Of a stretch of DNA of 64,000 nt, positions 8,892-18,658 are shown piece after piece (position 1 is the stretch's first letter; each line of letters opens with the position of its first letter). Source of the DNA: Shewanella eurypsychrophilus (GTDB lineage: Bacteria > Pseudomonadota > Gammaproteobacteria > Enterobacterales > Shewanellaceae). The notes beneath the pieces are model-generated. The model searched no databases. It was not told the origin of the DNA and worked only from the letters and a program-made list of their open reading frames with translations. The translations under genes and the position numbers were made by a program. The stretch spans positions 3,628,102 through 3,692,101 of the forward strand of contig NZ_CP045503.2 of assembly GCF_007004545.3 (NCBI RefSeq), written 5' to 3'.

Positions 8892-9153
8892 GAGTTATCC
8901 TAAAAGATCTATTACTGCTATTGGGATTTCAATTTCGAGTTGCTCTGTATTGTTTTAATATCTAAGAATTACCCTAAAAGATCTATTACTGTTATTGGGT
9001 TTCAATTTCGAGTTGATCTGTATTGTTTTAATATCCAAGAATTACCCTAAAAGATCTATTACTGCTATTGGGATTTCAATTTCGAGTTAATCTGTACTGC
9101 TACTATATCCAAGAATTATCCCAAAAGACCTATTTACTGCTGTTTGGTTGCAA
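8857..9153. repeat. four-copy 73-74 bp minisatellite spanning the DUF2982 start
   Basis: Units start at about 8857, 8931, 9004 and 9078, each containing AATTTCGAGTT, CTGTA(T/C)TG and AAAAGA(T/C)CTAT. The gene-proximal unit includes the first codons, TTG start and ribosome site of the DUF2982 gene. The upstream units are decayed copies in which the start codon becomes TTA or similar. The period is not a multiple of three. No other gene is seen in this 276-bp gap. Confidence 0.9.
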
Positions 9154-9167
9154 TATTTAACACTGGC

Positions 9168-9908
9168 CTAATCACTTTCATATTTAAGTGTAAACCAGAG
9201 CCTGCCGACATATTCATGCATCGCACGCTGGGATGAAAGTAAATTATTCGCATCGAGTCGCCACCAATGACCTTTCCTGCTGATAAAGTCAGTTGGCGCC
9301 GCTTCAGGGCTAAGGCCCTGACTTTGAAAAATAGCCATCGCTCGTGGCATATGAGTCGATGAGGTCACTAACCTAAAAGGCACATCTCCCACTTCCCATT
9401 TCAGGTACTGAGCTTCCTCAATGGTATCTTTGGCTAATGGAAAAGTGATAATACGATCCTTAGGGATCCCTAGCTCCATGGCAGCCGCTGACAACAGTTG
9501 GGCATGAGATACTTTTGAATCACTACCTCCCCATCCACTCACAACCAAAATACAATCTTCTCCCCGATGATACTGGCGGACACCTTCACTTAACCTAGCT
9601 AAAGCCGTGGCCGATAACTTTTGAGTGGCCATTCCCTGTACAGCATCGTCATGATCGCTGCCGAGCACCATGATTAAGCACCCCGGAGCAATAGACTTGT
9701 TATTGACCTGATATTGATTTTCAAGCTGGGCGGTGAGGAGGTTGCTACCCACTGAGCTACTGCAAAAAATAAGTATGACTACAGCAACGGATAAAATACT
9801 GCGAACCAGTTTGCGATTTCTCAGCATCACAATGCAAAATAGCAGCAGTAGCACCACTAAGGGGATTGGCATAAAGAGTTGGGAAATGAATTTTTTAAGC
9901 CAAAACAT
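9168..9908 (-). CDS. elyC: ElyC/SanA/YdcF family (DUF218) envelope protein
   Basis: A 246-residue protein with two N-terminal membrane helices (about 12-28 and 36-54) and a DUF218 domain facing the periplasm. Conserved features are MVLGSDHDD near residue 80, ILVVSGWGGSD, the D/E-rich TIEEAQYL segment and VTSSTHMPRAMAIFQSQGL. The two-helix form matches E. coli ElyC (YcbC), a factor linked to peptidoglycan and undecaprenyl carrier metabolism. Its relative SanA has one helix, so ElyC is the closer call. It appears to stand alone between the minisatellite and the ROK kinase. Confidence 0.8.
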   Translation of the reverse strand: MFWLKKFISQLFMPIPLVVLLLLFCIVMLRNRKLVRSILSVAVVILIFCSSSVGSNLLTAQLENQYQVNNKSIAPGCLIMVLGSDHDDAVQGMATQKLSATALARLSEGVRQYHRGEDCILVVSGWGGSDSKVSHAQLLSAAAMELGIPKDRIITFPLAKDTIEEAQYLKWEVGDVPFRLVTSSTHMPRAMAIFQSQGLSPEAAPTDFISRKGHWWRLDANNLLSSQRAMHEYVGRLWFTLKYESD

Positions 9909-9985
9909 TAAATCGACAGCCCGAGTAAACTAAATTCGGGCTAGTCTAACATAAGTTTTCACTCTGTAGTTTTAACGGAGCTGGC

Positions 9986-10876
9986 TTACCACAGCCAAGC
10001 GGCTCCACGAACGCCTGACGAGCAACCATACAGGTTTTGAACTATCGGTGTGCGGCATTCACCACCTAATACATATTGAGATAATAGTTCGGGTAATCGA
10101 GGATAAATGGCATCGATATTCGACATGCCGCCTCCAAGAACCACCACATCTGGGTCTAATGTGTTAATCACATGGGCAAGTGCTCTTGCAAGCCTATCAA
10201 GATAACGTTCAAAAGCTGCAACCGCACGGGGATCGTCAACATCTACCATTGCCATTATCTCTGATCCTTTAGCCGCATCGCCGCCATCTTGGTTATAATC
10301 ACGCACAAAACCTGTGCCTGAAATAAAGGTCTCAATACAATCATGATTACCGCAAAAACATGAGGTGCTATTAAATTCCTCTTTTGACATCCATGGCAAC
10401 GGGTTATGACCCCATTCACCACATATACCATTGCCACCACTGTGTACCCGACCATTGATAGCGATCCCTCCGCCACAACCTGTACCTATGATGACTCCAA
10501 ACACAACCCCCTTTCCAGCACCTGCACCGTCGACAGCTTCTGATACGGCGAAACAGTTAGCATCATTAGCTACCCTCACTTCACGACTCAAGCGTTGGCC
10601 TAAATCGATATCCAGAGGTTTGCCATTGATCCAGGTCGAATTTGCGTTCTTAACTAAGCCTGAAAAAGGCGAGATAACACCAGGAATACCAACACCGACA
10701 CTTCCCACCATACCCAATGTAGTCTCAGCTTCATCAACTAGACTCACTATAATATCGAGTGTAGCCTCATACTCTCTAGGTGTAGGTAAACGTTTCCTAA
10801 ACAGCTCTTTCCCCTCAGCATTCAAGGCTACCAGCTCTATTTTAGTTCCACCAAGATCAACGCCCATTCGCAACAT
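9986..10876 (-). CDS. mak: ROK family sugar kinase, Mak (fructokinase)-like
   Basis: ATP-dependent sugar kinase. From the ATG at 10876 it has 296 residues. It carries the phosphate loop DLGGTKIE, the catalytic [27 protein letters not shown], and the ROK zinc site CFCGNHDC with [23 protein letters not shown] and VLGGGMSN follow the E. coli Mak pattern closely. An in-frame TTG at 10912 is less likely because the ATG at 10876 has GGAG at 8-bp spacing. It lies downstream of the GH3/GluP operon on the same strand, so it probably phosphorylates hexose released from beta-glucosides, although a hairpin separates them. Confidence 0.85.
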   Translation of the reverse strand: MLRMGVDLGGTKIELVALNAEGKELFRKRLPTPREYEATLDIIVSLVDEAETTLGMVGSVGVGIPGVISPFSGLVKNANSTWINGKPLDIDLGQRLSREVRVANDANCFAVSEAVDGAGAGKGVVFGVIIGTGCGGGIAINGRVHSGGNGICGEWGHNPLPWMSKEEFNSTSCFCGNHDCIETFISGTGFVRDYNQDGGDAAKGSEIMAMVDVDDPRAVAAFERYLDRLARALAHVINTLDPDVVVLGGGMSNIDAIYPRLPELLSQYVLGGECRTPIVQNLYGCSSGVRGAAWLW

Positions 10877-11180
10877 CTGTCTTACTCCACTATCGACTCT
10901 TATTAATTTCAATTTTGCCTATACGAATCAGATTAAATTATGCCTATGTTTAAAGATAGCGCGCTAAACACCTCAGCAATCAAATTCATTTTGGCCCGAA
11001 CGATACAGGTCAATCTTGCACATGAGTGTGACAGTAATACAGCCACTCCCATAAAATAAAAATTAGCACTTATTACCAAAAGGTAATTCCTTGTGCTTTA
11101 GCTCCAACCTCAAAAGCTGTTAAAAAAAAGTCCTTTTTTTCAGCACACAAGCAACTCAGAGAAACCAGAGTTAACTTAGT
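10877..11180. other. 304-bp gap between GH3 and ROK genes
   Basis: It contains the hairpin at 11116-11144 and AT-rich sequence that may hold the ROK gene promoter. No LacI-type operator and no small coding sequence is seen. Confidence 0.5.
11116..11144 (-). terminator. terminator-like hairpin after GH3 gene
   Basis: GCTG/CAGC plus an A7/T7 stem, loop GTCC. It lies 37 bp past the GH3 stop and is followed by TTTTG on the minus strand. Confidence 0.5.
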
Positions 11181-13769
11181 TTAATGACAAGAAATATCGG
11201 CTTCCTCTTCATCTAACAGCTCGATAGAAATACTTGAGAAGGTGACACTAAGCTGTCCAATACTCGATAAAGTAAACGGGGAACTGATCTTATCCAATTT
11301 CGCACCGGCCTTATCAAAGCAAGCAAGATCGACTGTTAATGTTTGCCACTGTTCAATCTCCATGTTCTTAAGCAGGGGCTCTAGCTGCACGCTACCGGCG
11401 CAATGCTTCCCGCACTCCATGGCTAATTGAACCTGAGTGTTCACAGGATAATTGAGTTTAAGCTGGATAGATAAGACAGCGTTAACACCTTGAAACCTTT
11501 TCATATCAACAACAGACTGACTGACAAAGCTAACAGCACCCTTCCCTTTGCCATTAAAGGTTACCTGCCAAGCATCCTCCTGCACCTCTCTGTCACGGGT
11601 TTGAAATTCGACAAATTCATTGGTTTGCAAACTGCTCAAGATAGGCTCTCTTACTCCCTTGCTGTCGATCATTAACTGCCATGGCGCCTTAACTGAACCA
11701 TCGAAAATGGACATGGCTGTCAGTTGAGCTTCTTGCCTATCGACCTTTTCCGATAAGTCAGCTCTTAATATGTCTACCTCTCCATAACTGAGCCCATAAC
11801 CATAGGCAAACAGGGGGGCATACTCACGATCAAAGCGATTAACCTCAGTGTCTAGCGCGTTAGCAGGCCATGAATATGATAATTTTCCTGACATGGCATA
11901 GTTAACGTTACCATCAGCTTTGGAGAAAATGACTTCTGCAACACCGTCCCCCTCACTGCCAGGCAACCAGGCAACCACAAATGCATCAGAGGCATTTAGC
12001 TCTGCATTAACCCAGAGTGGTCTACCGGTTAAAAAGATTGAAACAACGGGAATGCCTTGCGCCTTTAGTTTCTGTAACAGAGCCAAGTCATGCTTGGTAT
12101 TGGCTTGAAATTCGAGATGCTCAACATCACCCACGCCCTCGGCGTAAGGTTCTTCACCAAACACCACAACTGCAACATCGGGTTTCTCGCTATACTCGCC
12201 ATTCACACTCAGCTCAACATGACCACCAGCGGCAACAACGGTTTGCTCAATGCCATCATAGATGGAGGAACCTCCAGGGAAGTCAGCATTACTGTTATTC
12301 GTCCCCTGCCAGGTAATGCTCCAGCCTCCAGATTGTTTACCTATATTATCCGCGCCATCACCGGCAACGAGCACCCGCAGCTTAGGGGAAAGAGGTAATA
12401 TATTCTTGTGATTTTTCAGCATAACCAGAGACTCACGTACAGCTTGCCTAGCAATATCCCTGTGCGCTGCTGCGCCAATTAGCTCGGTTTTACCCGATAG
12501 TACTCGGTTAGCAGGACTGGGTTTTTCAAACAAGCCAGCTCTTAATTTAACCCGTAGAATGCGACTCACTGCATCATCGATGCGTGAAGTAGGTATCTCA
12601 CCACTTCGAACTTGAGCTAATGTATTTTCATACAGAGGTTTCCAGGCAGCTGTTGGCACCATAAAGATATCGAGCCCGGCATTGGCTGCCTGAGCACAGC
12701 TTTCATTGCTGCAACCTGGTATCTGCCCATGTCCATTCCAGTCTCCAACCACTAGGCCATCGAACCCCATGCGCTCTTTTAACACTTGGGTTAACAGATA
12801 GTGATTGCCATGGTTTTTGTCTCCATTCCAGCTATTGAATGACGCCATCACCGTTTGTGCGCCGACACTTAAACCACTCACATAGCCTTGAGCATGAATA
12901 TCGAATAACTCTTGCTCGGATGAAATAGTATTCCCCTGATCGACGCCACCTTGGGTTCCGCCATCTCCAAGGAAGTGTTTCACCGTGGCGATAACGCGGT
13001 TATCACCGAGAAAATCTCTCCCTACCGCTCCCTGAAGCCCTTGAACGATTGCCCCTGCATAGGATTTTACGATCTCGGGATCTTCAGAATAACCTTCATA
13101 GGTTCTGCCCCACCTATCGTCTCTGACCACTGCGACGGTTGGTGCAAACACCCAGTCGATACCTGTAACCATCACTTCAGTAGCCGTAATAGCCGCAACT
13201 TGCTCGATAAGCGCAGGATTATGCGCTGCGCCAAGGCCTATATTGTGAGGAAACAGGGTCGCTCCAATAACATTATTATGACCATGAACTGCATCGGTAC
13301 CCCACATGGTAGGAATATTAGAGCCATCAAGGGAATCATCGACAGAGGCTTGATACATAGCCTCGGCGAGCCTTATCCAATCTTCGGGCGTCGCATGTTT
13401 ATTATTATCAGGAAAAGCGCCGCCACCATTAAGATAGGAGCCAAAGCCATATTGACGCATTTCTTCGACACTGATATCACGGATCTCAGGTTGGATCATC
13501 TGCGCCACTTTCTGCTCTAATGTCATAGTCTTAAGGAGCTGAGTTATTCGTTGCTCATCAGCAATATCAGGTGCCAAACCCATTGATAGCTCAGGCCAAA
13601 TCTCAATATTTTGATCACCTGTATCTTGCCCAAGCAGTGCCACAGAAGTTGCTTGAGTCGCCAGTTTTCCATCTATGTCCTCCTCAGTTCTGTGACTACA
13701 ACTATTCAAGGTAAGCAGCGCAGAACCAAGTAAACTTAATGGGATAATAGCTTTACTAAATCGAATCAT
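11181..13769 (-). CDS. GH3 family beta-glucosidase lipoprotein
   Basis: An exo-acting beta-glucosidase of 862 residues. A lipoprotein signal ends at LNSC (Cys24), so it is probably anchored in the outer membrane or periplasm. The N-terminal GH3 barrel has WGTDAVHGHNN, FAPTVAVVRDDRWGRTYEGYSED and KHFLGDGGT. The nucleophile is D343 in VVGDWNGHG. The second GH3 domain contains VLVAGDGADNIGKQSGGWSITWQG. A C-terminal beta-sandwich of about 180 residues resembles the extra domain of the marine exo-beta-glucanase ExoP. Its start overlaps the stop of the GluP-type gene (ATGA), so they form one operon under the LacI-type operators near 15271-15342. It probably trims cellodextrins or beta-glucan oligosaccharides. 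Confidence 0.95.
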   Translation of the reverse strand: MIRFSKAIIPLSLLGSALLTLNSCSHRTEEDIDGKLATQATSVALLGQDTGDQNIEIWPELSMGLAPDIADEQRITQLLKTMTLEQKVAQMIQPEIRDISVEEMRQYGFGSYLNGGGAFPDNNKHATPEDWIRLAEAMYQASVDDSLDGSNIPTMWGTDAVHGHNNVIGATLFPHNIGLGAAHNPALIEQVAAITATEVMVTGIDWVFAPTVAVVRDDRWGRTYEGYSEDPEIVKSYAGAIVQGLQGAVGRDFLGDNRVIATVKHFLGDGGTQGGVDQGNTISSEQELFDIHAQGYVSGLSVGAQTVMASFNSWNGDKNHGNHYLLTQVLKERMGFDGLVVGDWNGHGQIPGCSNESCAQAANAGLDIFMVPTAAWKPLYENTLAQVRSGEIPTSRIDDAVSRILRVKLRAGLFEKPSPANRVLSGKTELIGAAAHRDIARQAVRESLVMLKNHKNILPLSPKLRVLVAGDGADNIGKQSGGWSITWQGTNNSNADFPGGSSIYDGIEQTVVAAGGHVELSVNGEYSEKPDVAVVVFGEEPYAEGVGDVEHLEFQANTKHDLALLQKLKAQGIPVVSIFLTGRPLWVNAELNASDAFVVAWLPGSEGDGVAEVIFSKADGNVNYAMSGKLSYSWPANALDTEVNRFDREYAPLFAYGYGLSYGEVDILRADLSEKVDRQEAQLTAMSIFDGSVKAPWQLMIDSKGVREPILSSLQTNEFVEFQTRDREVQEDAWQVTFNGKGKGAVSFVSQSVVDMKRFQGVNAVLSIQLKLNYPVNTQVQLAMECGKHCAGSVQLEPLLKNMEIEQWQTLTVDLACFDKAGAKLDKISSPFTLSSIGQLSVTFSSISIELLDEEEADISCH

Positions 13770-15109
13770 TTTAGTGTTCCCTGCGTCGCACCCGATGATA
13801 TTCGACTACGTGCTTGACTGCCTACCAAGCCATAAAATGCGATATAAACAAAGCAGAGCATAGGCAGTAAGAATGACAATTGGATCCCTGCTATATCGGC
13901 AATAACGCCTTGAGCTACGGGAAGTAAAGCACCACCAACAATAGCTAAACATAAGATCCCAGAACCCTGACTGGTATGCTGCTTTAACCCTCTTAAAGCA
14001 AGCGTAAATATGGTGGGAAACATGATGGAATTACACAGACCAACAAGAATGATTGCCCAGAGCGCCAACATACCCGAAGAGAATGTGGCGATCAGCACCA
14101 AAATAACAGCTAAGAGACTATTAACCCCTAACACCTTACCTGCCGATACTTTCTGCATCACAACCGCGCCGACAAAACGGCCTATCATGGCGCCGCCCCA
14201 ATAATAGGTCACATATTTAGCGGCTTTCATCTCCTCTAAACCGGCTATGCTATCCATAGCAGCAAAGTTAATCAGTAAACTACCAATGCCAACCTCGGCG
14301 CCCACATAAACGAAAATTGCCAGCGCACCTAATACCAAGTGTCGATACTGCCAGGCACTGCCTTCTTGACGACACTTCACTTCTTGAGAAGAAGCCTGCG
14401 ATGCACTATCACCACTACTCTCCTCTGCTTTGATTTCTACTTTAGGTAACTTAAGAAAAGCAAAAACAAGTGCCATGATAAATAACGCTGATGCCAATAT
14501 AAGATAAGGCGTTTGCACCGCCGTTGCCTGATTTTGAGTATTAGTATCAACAGCGTCAGTAACAGATGATAATATGAGCCAGCCACCGAATATGGGTGCC
14601 AACGTCGCACCTAATGAGTTGAATGCTTGTGTCATTGTCAGCCTGGATGATGCTGTTTTTGCCTCTCCAAGCACACTGACAAAAGGATTAGCTGAAACTT
14701 GTAGTAAGGTGATCCCGGCGGCCAATACAAACAATGCCCCTAAGAAGGCGAAATACGATCCCGTTGTCGCCACAGGGTAAAAAGACAAGGCACCCACCCC
14801 TGCAATCAATAATCCGACAACAATCCCTTTTTGATAGCCTATCTTGCTGACGAGTGCCCCCGCAGGTATAGAGACAATAAAGTAAGCCCCGAAAAAGCAA
14901 AACTGGATCAGCATAGCTTGGGTATAACTAAGGTCGAACATCCCCTTAAGATAAGGAATAAGAATGTCATTAAGACTGGTCAACAAGCCCCAGATAAAGA
15001 ATAGCGAAGTTAAACAAGTCAGTGGAAATCGATAATTTTGCGCCTTGCCGTAATGGCCTTGACTGGCAAGATGGTGTTCTTGATCTGGTGTAGTAGGTAT
15101 CGCAGCCAT
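13766..15109 (-). CDS. gluP: MFS sugar transporter, GluP/FucP type
   Basis: A proton-linked hexose importer of the inner membrane, 447 residues with about 12 hydrophobic segments. Signatures: FFIWGLLTSLNDILIPYLKGMFDLSYTQAM near the N-terminus, LQVSANPFVSVLGE in the first half and NSIMFPTIFTLALRGL late in the protein, all typical of the glucose/galactose branch of the FucP family. It begins the leftward operon and overlaps the GH3 start by four bases. This implies that glucose released outside the cytoplasm by the GH3 enzyme is taken up here. Confidence 0.92.
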   Translation of the reverse strand: MAAIPTTPDQEHHLASQGHYGKAQNYRFPLTCLTSLFFIWGLLTSLNDILIPYLKGMFDLSYTQAMLIQFCFFGAYFIVSIPAGALVSKIGYQKGIVVGLLIAGVGALSFYPVATTGSYFAFLGALFVLAAGITLLQVSANPFVSVLGEAKTASSRLTMTQAFNSLGATLAPIFGGWLILSSVTDAVDTNTQNQATAVQTPYLILASALFIMALVFAFLKLPKVEIKAEESSGDSASQASSQEVKCRQEGSAWQYRHLVLGALAIFVYVGAEVGIGSLLINFAAMDSIAGLEEMKAAKYVTYYWGGAMIGRFVGAVVMQKVSAGKVLGVNSLLAVILVLIATFSSGMLALWAIILVGLCNSIMFPTIFTLALRGLKQHTSQGSGILCLAIVGGALLPVAQGVIADIAGIQLSFLLPMLCFVYIAFYGLVGSQARSRISSGATQGTLK

Positions 15110-15270
15110 AATTCTCCCCTATTTAGCTAGGTATATTTATTAGTATTTATGAGTCGCTGAGTGTTCTCCTCAGCTTAGCTTCACTCACATCTCATCAGTA
15201 AACTTTGTTACAACTGATAAACCTGTTAAACAAATCTGTTGATTTTTAACATTCAAAGCTCTATCTTTAA

Positions 15271-15284
15271 TGTAAGCGCTTTCA
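15271..15284. promoter_or_regulatory. LacI-family operator 1
   Basis: TGTAAGCGCTTTCA, a near palindrome centred on GCGC as bound by LacI-family proteins. Three more copies lie in the cluster. Confidence 0.75.
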
Positions 15285-15328
15285 TTTATAACACACTCGT
15301 AACGAATAGCAATTTCTTTCAAGCTATA

Positions 15329-15342
15329 TGTAAGCGCTTCCA
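15329..15342. promoter_or_regulatory. LacI-family operator 2
   Basis: TGTAAGCGCTTCCA, 70 bp before the GH1 start, the same core as the sites at 15271, 20102 and 20158. Confidence 0.75.
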
Positions 15343-15411
15343 ATGCTGAGTATGCAGCTTTGCATTACACGCCGCAGTGATTAACAACTGCATTACTGAT
15401 AAATTTAACCA

Positions 15412-16755
15412 ATGTTGATGACTGCAATGAAAATACAATTACCAAAAGACTCTCAGATGTTATCGCCCAAGTTTACTTATGGGGTGGCGACGGCGTCCTT
15501 CCAGATTGAAGGAAGTGCGACTAATCGCCTTCCAAATATATGGGATACCTTTTGCCAAAAGCCGGGTGCCATCGTCGATCAATCTGATGGGTTAACCGCT
15601 TGTGACCATGTCAATCTTTGGGAAAAAGATTTACAACTGATCTCCAGTCTCAATGTTGACGCCTATCGCTTGTCTATCTCCTGGGGACGAGTCATAAACC
15701 AAGATGGCAGCCTAAATAACGAGGGGGTCGACTTTTACATTAAACTGCTCGACAGACTAAAACTGTTCAATATCAAAGCCTTTGTGACACTATATCACTG
15801 GGATCTACCCCAACATATTGAAGATAATGGCGGCTGGTTAAATCGTGAAACGGCTTACCTGTTTAGTGACTATGCCGATAAAATCTCTAGCGCTTTTGGC
15901 AATAGGGTCGCTTCCTACGCGACCCTAAATGAGCCATTCTGCAGCGCCTACCTAGGTTACGAAGTGGGGGTTCATGCCCCAGGTATTGCCAAGGCTAAAG
16001 CAGGCAGAGCTGCTGCTCATCATTTACTCTTGGCTCATGGTCTGGCGATGCGAGTATTACAAAAAAATTGCCCCGATGCTCAAAATGGAATTGTACTCAA
16101 TTTTACCCCTTGTTATTCAAGCTCTGAGGATGCGGCCGACATTGCTGCTACCAAGTATGCAGATGATTATATGAATCAATGGTATATCAAACCTATTATG
16201 GATGGCGCTTACCCGGACTTACTTGAAGCGCTACCCACAGATGTTAGGCCGGATATTCACGATGGCGATCTTGACATCATCTCTCATCCGTTAGATTTCC
16301 TTGGTGTGAACTATTACACCCGTCTTATCTATAAGGCTAATGAGCAGAACATCTTTGAAGAAGTGCCTAACGACGACGCTACTCACACAGATATGGGCTG
16401 GGAAGTCTATCCCAAAGGACTAACCGAACTGCTGATATCTCTCAACACTCTGTATAAATTACCACCTGTTTATATCACAGAGAATGGAGCAGCCATTGCT
16501 GATAAACTCAAAGACGGAGAAGTCAAAGATCTTGATAGAGTTAACTACTACCAAGATCATCTCAGAGCCGTTAATGTTGCCATCGAACAAGGTGTCGATA
16601 TACGTGGATATTTTGCCTGGAGTTTGATGGATAATTTTGAATGGGCAGAAGGTTATCTGAAACGTTTCGGTATCGTCTATGTTGATTATGAAACCCAAGA
16701 GAGAACAATAAAGTCCAGTGGTTTAGCCTACAAAGAACTAATAAGTAACAGATAA
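15412..16755 (+). CDS. GH1 family beta-glucosidase
   Basis: A cytoplasmic beta-glucosidase, 447 residues with no signal peptide. The N-terminal KFTYGVATASFQIEGSA is the GH1 signature. The acid/base is E174 in TLNEPF and the nucleophile is E357 in YITENGA. LYHWDLPQ, GVNYYTR and AWSLMDNFEWAEGYLKRFGI are all present, so the enzyme appears intact. The start is uncertain among ATGs at 15412, 15418 and 15427. It heads the rightward operon with the GPH symporter downstream, so disaccharides imported whole are probably cleaved here. Confidence 0.95.
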   Translation: MLMTAMKIQLPKDSQMLSPKFTYGVATASFQIEGSATNRLPNIWDTFCQKPGAIVDQSDGLTACDHVNLWEKDLQLISSLNVDAYRLSISWGRVINQDGSLNNEGVDFYIKLLDRLKLFNIKAFVTLYHWDLPQHIEDNGGWLNRETAYLFSDYADKISSAFGNRVASYATLNEPFCSAYLGYEVGVHAPGIAKAKAGRAAAHHLLLAHGLAMRVLQKNCPDAQNGIVLNFTPCYSSSEDAADIAATKYADDYMNQWYIKPIMDGAYPDLLEALPTDVRPDIHDGDLDIISHPLDFLGVNYYTRLIYKANEQNIFEEVPNDDATHTDMGWEVYPKGLTELLISLNTLYKLPPVYITENGAAIADKLKDGEVKDLDRVNYYQDHLRAVNVAIEQGVDIRGYFAWSLMDNFEWAEGYLKRFGIVYVDYETQERTIKSSGLAYKELISNR

Positions 16756-16807
16756 AACTATAATAACAAAGCTGTAACTAACGTTAATTCAATAACTTGG
16801 AAGACTA

Positions 16808-18343
16808 ATGAGTACTTTACCCACATATGAGAAAGTAGGTTATGCCATGGGAGATGCTGCCGCCAACTTAGTTTGGCGAGGCGCATTAGCTTATCTGGCT
16901 GTGTTCTATACTGATACCTTTGGTTTAACTGCTGCCGCAGCGGCTATGCTCTTTTTAGTCGTTCGTTTATCCGATGGCGTTACCGACATCATCATGGGGA
17001 TGATAGCTGACCGAACATCGACTCGCTGGGGTAAATTTCGCCCCTGGATTTTAATATCGACCCCCTTTCTAGCCCTATTTATGGTCTTATGCTTCACAAC
17101 GCCAGATCTCAGCGATCAAAATAAACTGATATATGCTTACGTCACTTACATAGGCTTAACGCTGGCTTATACCTTAAATAATGTCCCCTACTCCGCGTTA
17201 ATGGGCGTTATGACAGCGAGTGACACCGAGCGCACCAGCCTTTCAGGGTTCAGGTTTGCAGGTGCCTTCGGCGGCGGTCTGTTAGTCATGGGATTTTTAC
17301 CCGATTTAGTCGCCTATTTCGGTGCCGGTGATGACTCAAAAGGTTATCAATACTCCATGTACCTGTTCGCAGCTATATTGATGGCATTAATGGTCATCAC
17401 CTTCGTTACAACCAAAGAACGTGTCACTCCCACAATCGATCAATCCAGCAAGCTATCCACTGAACTTAAGGATCTATTTAAAAACTTACCCTTCATTATT
17501 TTGCCACTGCTAGCAACAACACTGTTTTTCTACTATCGCAACTTATATAGCGCAGCGTTCTTCTTTCTAGTCATGGCACTGATGTGGTTTGTGATTAAGA
17601 GACTTATCAACCAAGACACAACAAGCATATCCAGAACCCAAAGGGATATGGTTGACCTGCTCACCAACAAACCTTGGCTGATACTACTTGGAATGGGGTT
17701 CCTCACTATGATGTTTAATGGCATCAAGTATGGGGTCATCGCCTACTACTTTAAATATCAAGTCGGTGATGAACTGATGGCGGGTCAATATTTCGTTGCA
17801 CTGCTTTTAGTATCAATTCTTGGGGCACTGTCTACCAGCTATCTGTCCAAAATATGGGGGAAACGTAACTTATTTATCATATCACTCCTGCTTAGTGGCC
17901 TACTAACCGCCGGCTTCTACTGGGTGCCTGATGGCAATATTGTCGCCATTTTCTCACTAGGCTGCGCAGCTGAATTTTTTGCCGCCATGATGCCAACGCT
18001 ATTTTTTTCGATGCTGGGTGACTCGGCTGATTACTCTGAATGGAAAAACGGCCGCCGTGCAACCGGGCTTATCTATTCGGCCGGCACCTTTGTGCAAAAA
18101 ACAGGTGGAGGATTTGCTGGTGCCCTCGTACTCGTGGTACTCGCTGGCTATGGCTACGATGGCATGGACAGTTCAACCATTGCAGCTTCATTGCCAGGCA
18201 TGAAACTACTCCTGAGCTGGATCCCAGCAGGCTTTGCTTTTGCGGGTGTCATCTTGATGCTGTTTTATCCACTAGGCTGCAGACAGAACCAAGAGATTGG
18301 CGAAGAGCTGGCTAAACGTAGAAATACGTTGGCGCCAGCTTAG
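16808..18343 (+). CDS. GPH family glycoside:cation symporter
   Basis: An inner-membrane transporter of the MelB/XylP type, 511 residues with about 12 membrane segments. GYAMGDAAANLVWRGALAYLAVFYTDTFGL and DGVTDIIMGMIADRTSTRWGKFRPWIL are the family signature, with the cation-site Asp. It lies 52 bp after the GH1 beta-glucosidase, so the likely substrates are cellobiose-like beta-glucosides. An insert of about 50 residues in the middle (about 225-280, FKNLPFIILPLLATTLFFYYRN...) adds hydrophobic sequence beyond the usual length of about 460. Confidence 0.92.
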   Translation: MSTLPTYEKVGYAMGDAAANLVWRGALAYLAVFYTDTFGLTAAAAAMLFLVVRLSDGVTDIIMGMIADRTSTRWGKFRPWILISTPFLALFMVLCFTTPDLSDQNKLIYAYVTYIGLTLAYTLNNVPYSALMGVMTASDTERTSLSGFRFAGAFGGGLLVMGFLPDLVAYFGAGDDSKGYQYSMYLFAAILMALMVITFVTTKERVTPTIDQSSKLSTELKDLFKNLPFIILPLLATTLFFYYRNLYSAAFFFLVMALMWFVIKRLINQDTTSISRTQRDMVDLLTNKPWLILLGMGFLTMMFNGIKYGVIAYYFKYQVGDELMAGQYFVALLLVSILGALSTSYLSKIWGKRNLFIISLLLSGLLTAGFYWVPDGNIVAIFSLGCAAEFFAAMMPTLFFSMLGDSADYSEWKNGRRATGLIYSAGTFVQKTGGGFAGALVLVVLAGYGYDGMDSSTIAASLPGMKLLLSWIPAGFAFAGVILMLFYPLGCRQNQEIGEELAKRRNTLAPA

Positions 18344-18362
18344 TCCTAAATCAGCAAGGATA

Positions 18363-18539
18363 ATGACTCAATATGGTATCTTACTCTCCTTCACACTGTA
18401 TCCAGCAATAGGTTCACTGATTGTTGCAGCGATAATGCACTGGTATCAACTTGATGACCGGACAGTAGAAAAAATACGTAGGCAACTGAATGTTCAGCAA
18501 CATGAGTCATCTTCCCATGACCGCGAGTGTTCACAATAA
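18363..18539 (+). CDS. small membrane protein resembling a GPH transporter C-terminus
   Basis: A 58-residue protein with AAGGA directly upstream of its ATG. Residues 5-27 form one hydrophobic helix, followed by YQLDDRTVEKIRRQLN. This pattern is like the last helix and cytoplasmic tail of GPH symporters (compare LLSWIPAGFAFAGVILMLFY and the tail of the gene just upstream). It begins 19 bp after that gene, which already has its own complete C-terminus. It could be a remnant of a duplicated transporter or an accessory small membrane protein. No function can be assigned. Confidence 0.5.
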   Translation: MTQYGILLSFTLYPAIGSLIVAAIMHWYQLDDRTVEKIRRQLNVQQHESSSHDRECSQ

Positions 18540-18658
18540 AACGTTAAACACAAACAATAATAGCTAAAAGCTTTGGTAAATTTGTAGCGTAAAGAATAAG
18601 ATAGCGTCATCGTTTTATTTTCGTAACACCAATCGATTTAAGCACAATAAGGAAGAAT

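Larger units (their letters stand above)
15110..15411. other. divergent promoter region of the beta-glucoside cluster
   Basis: A 302-bp gap between gluP (leftward) and the GH1 gene (rightward). It holds two LacI-type operators (15271 and 15329). No other structure is seen. Neither GH1 candidate start has a good ribosome site. Confidence 0.6.

Noticed and set aside
12017..12398. Plus-strand frames of about 100 codons inside the GH3 gene
   Set aside because: They are antisense shadows in low-complexity composition (His/Arg/Ser-rich) without start signals.
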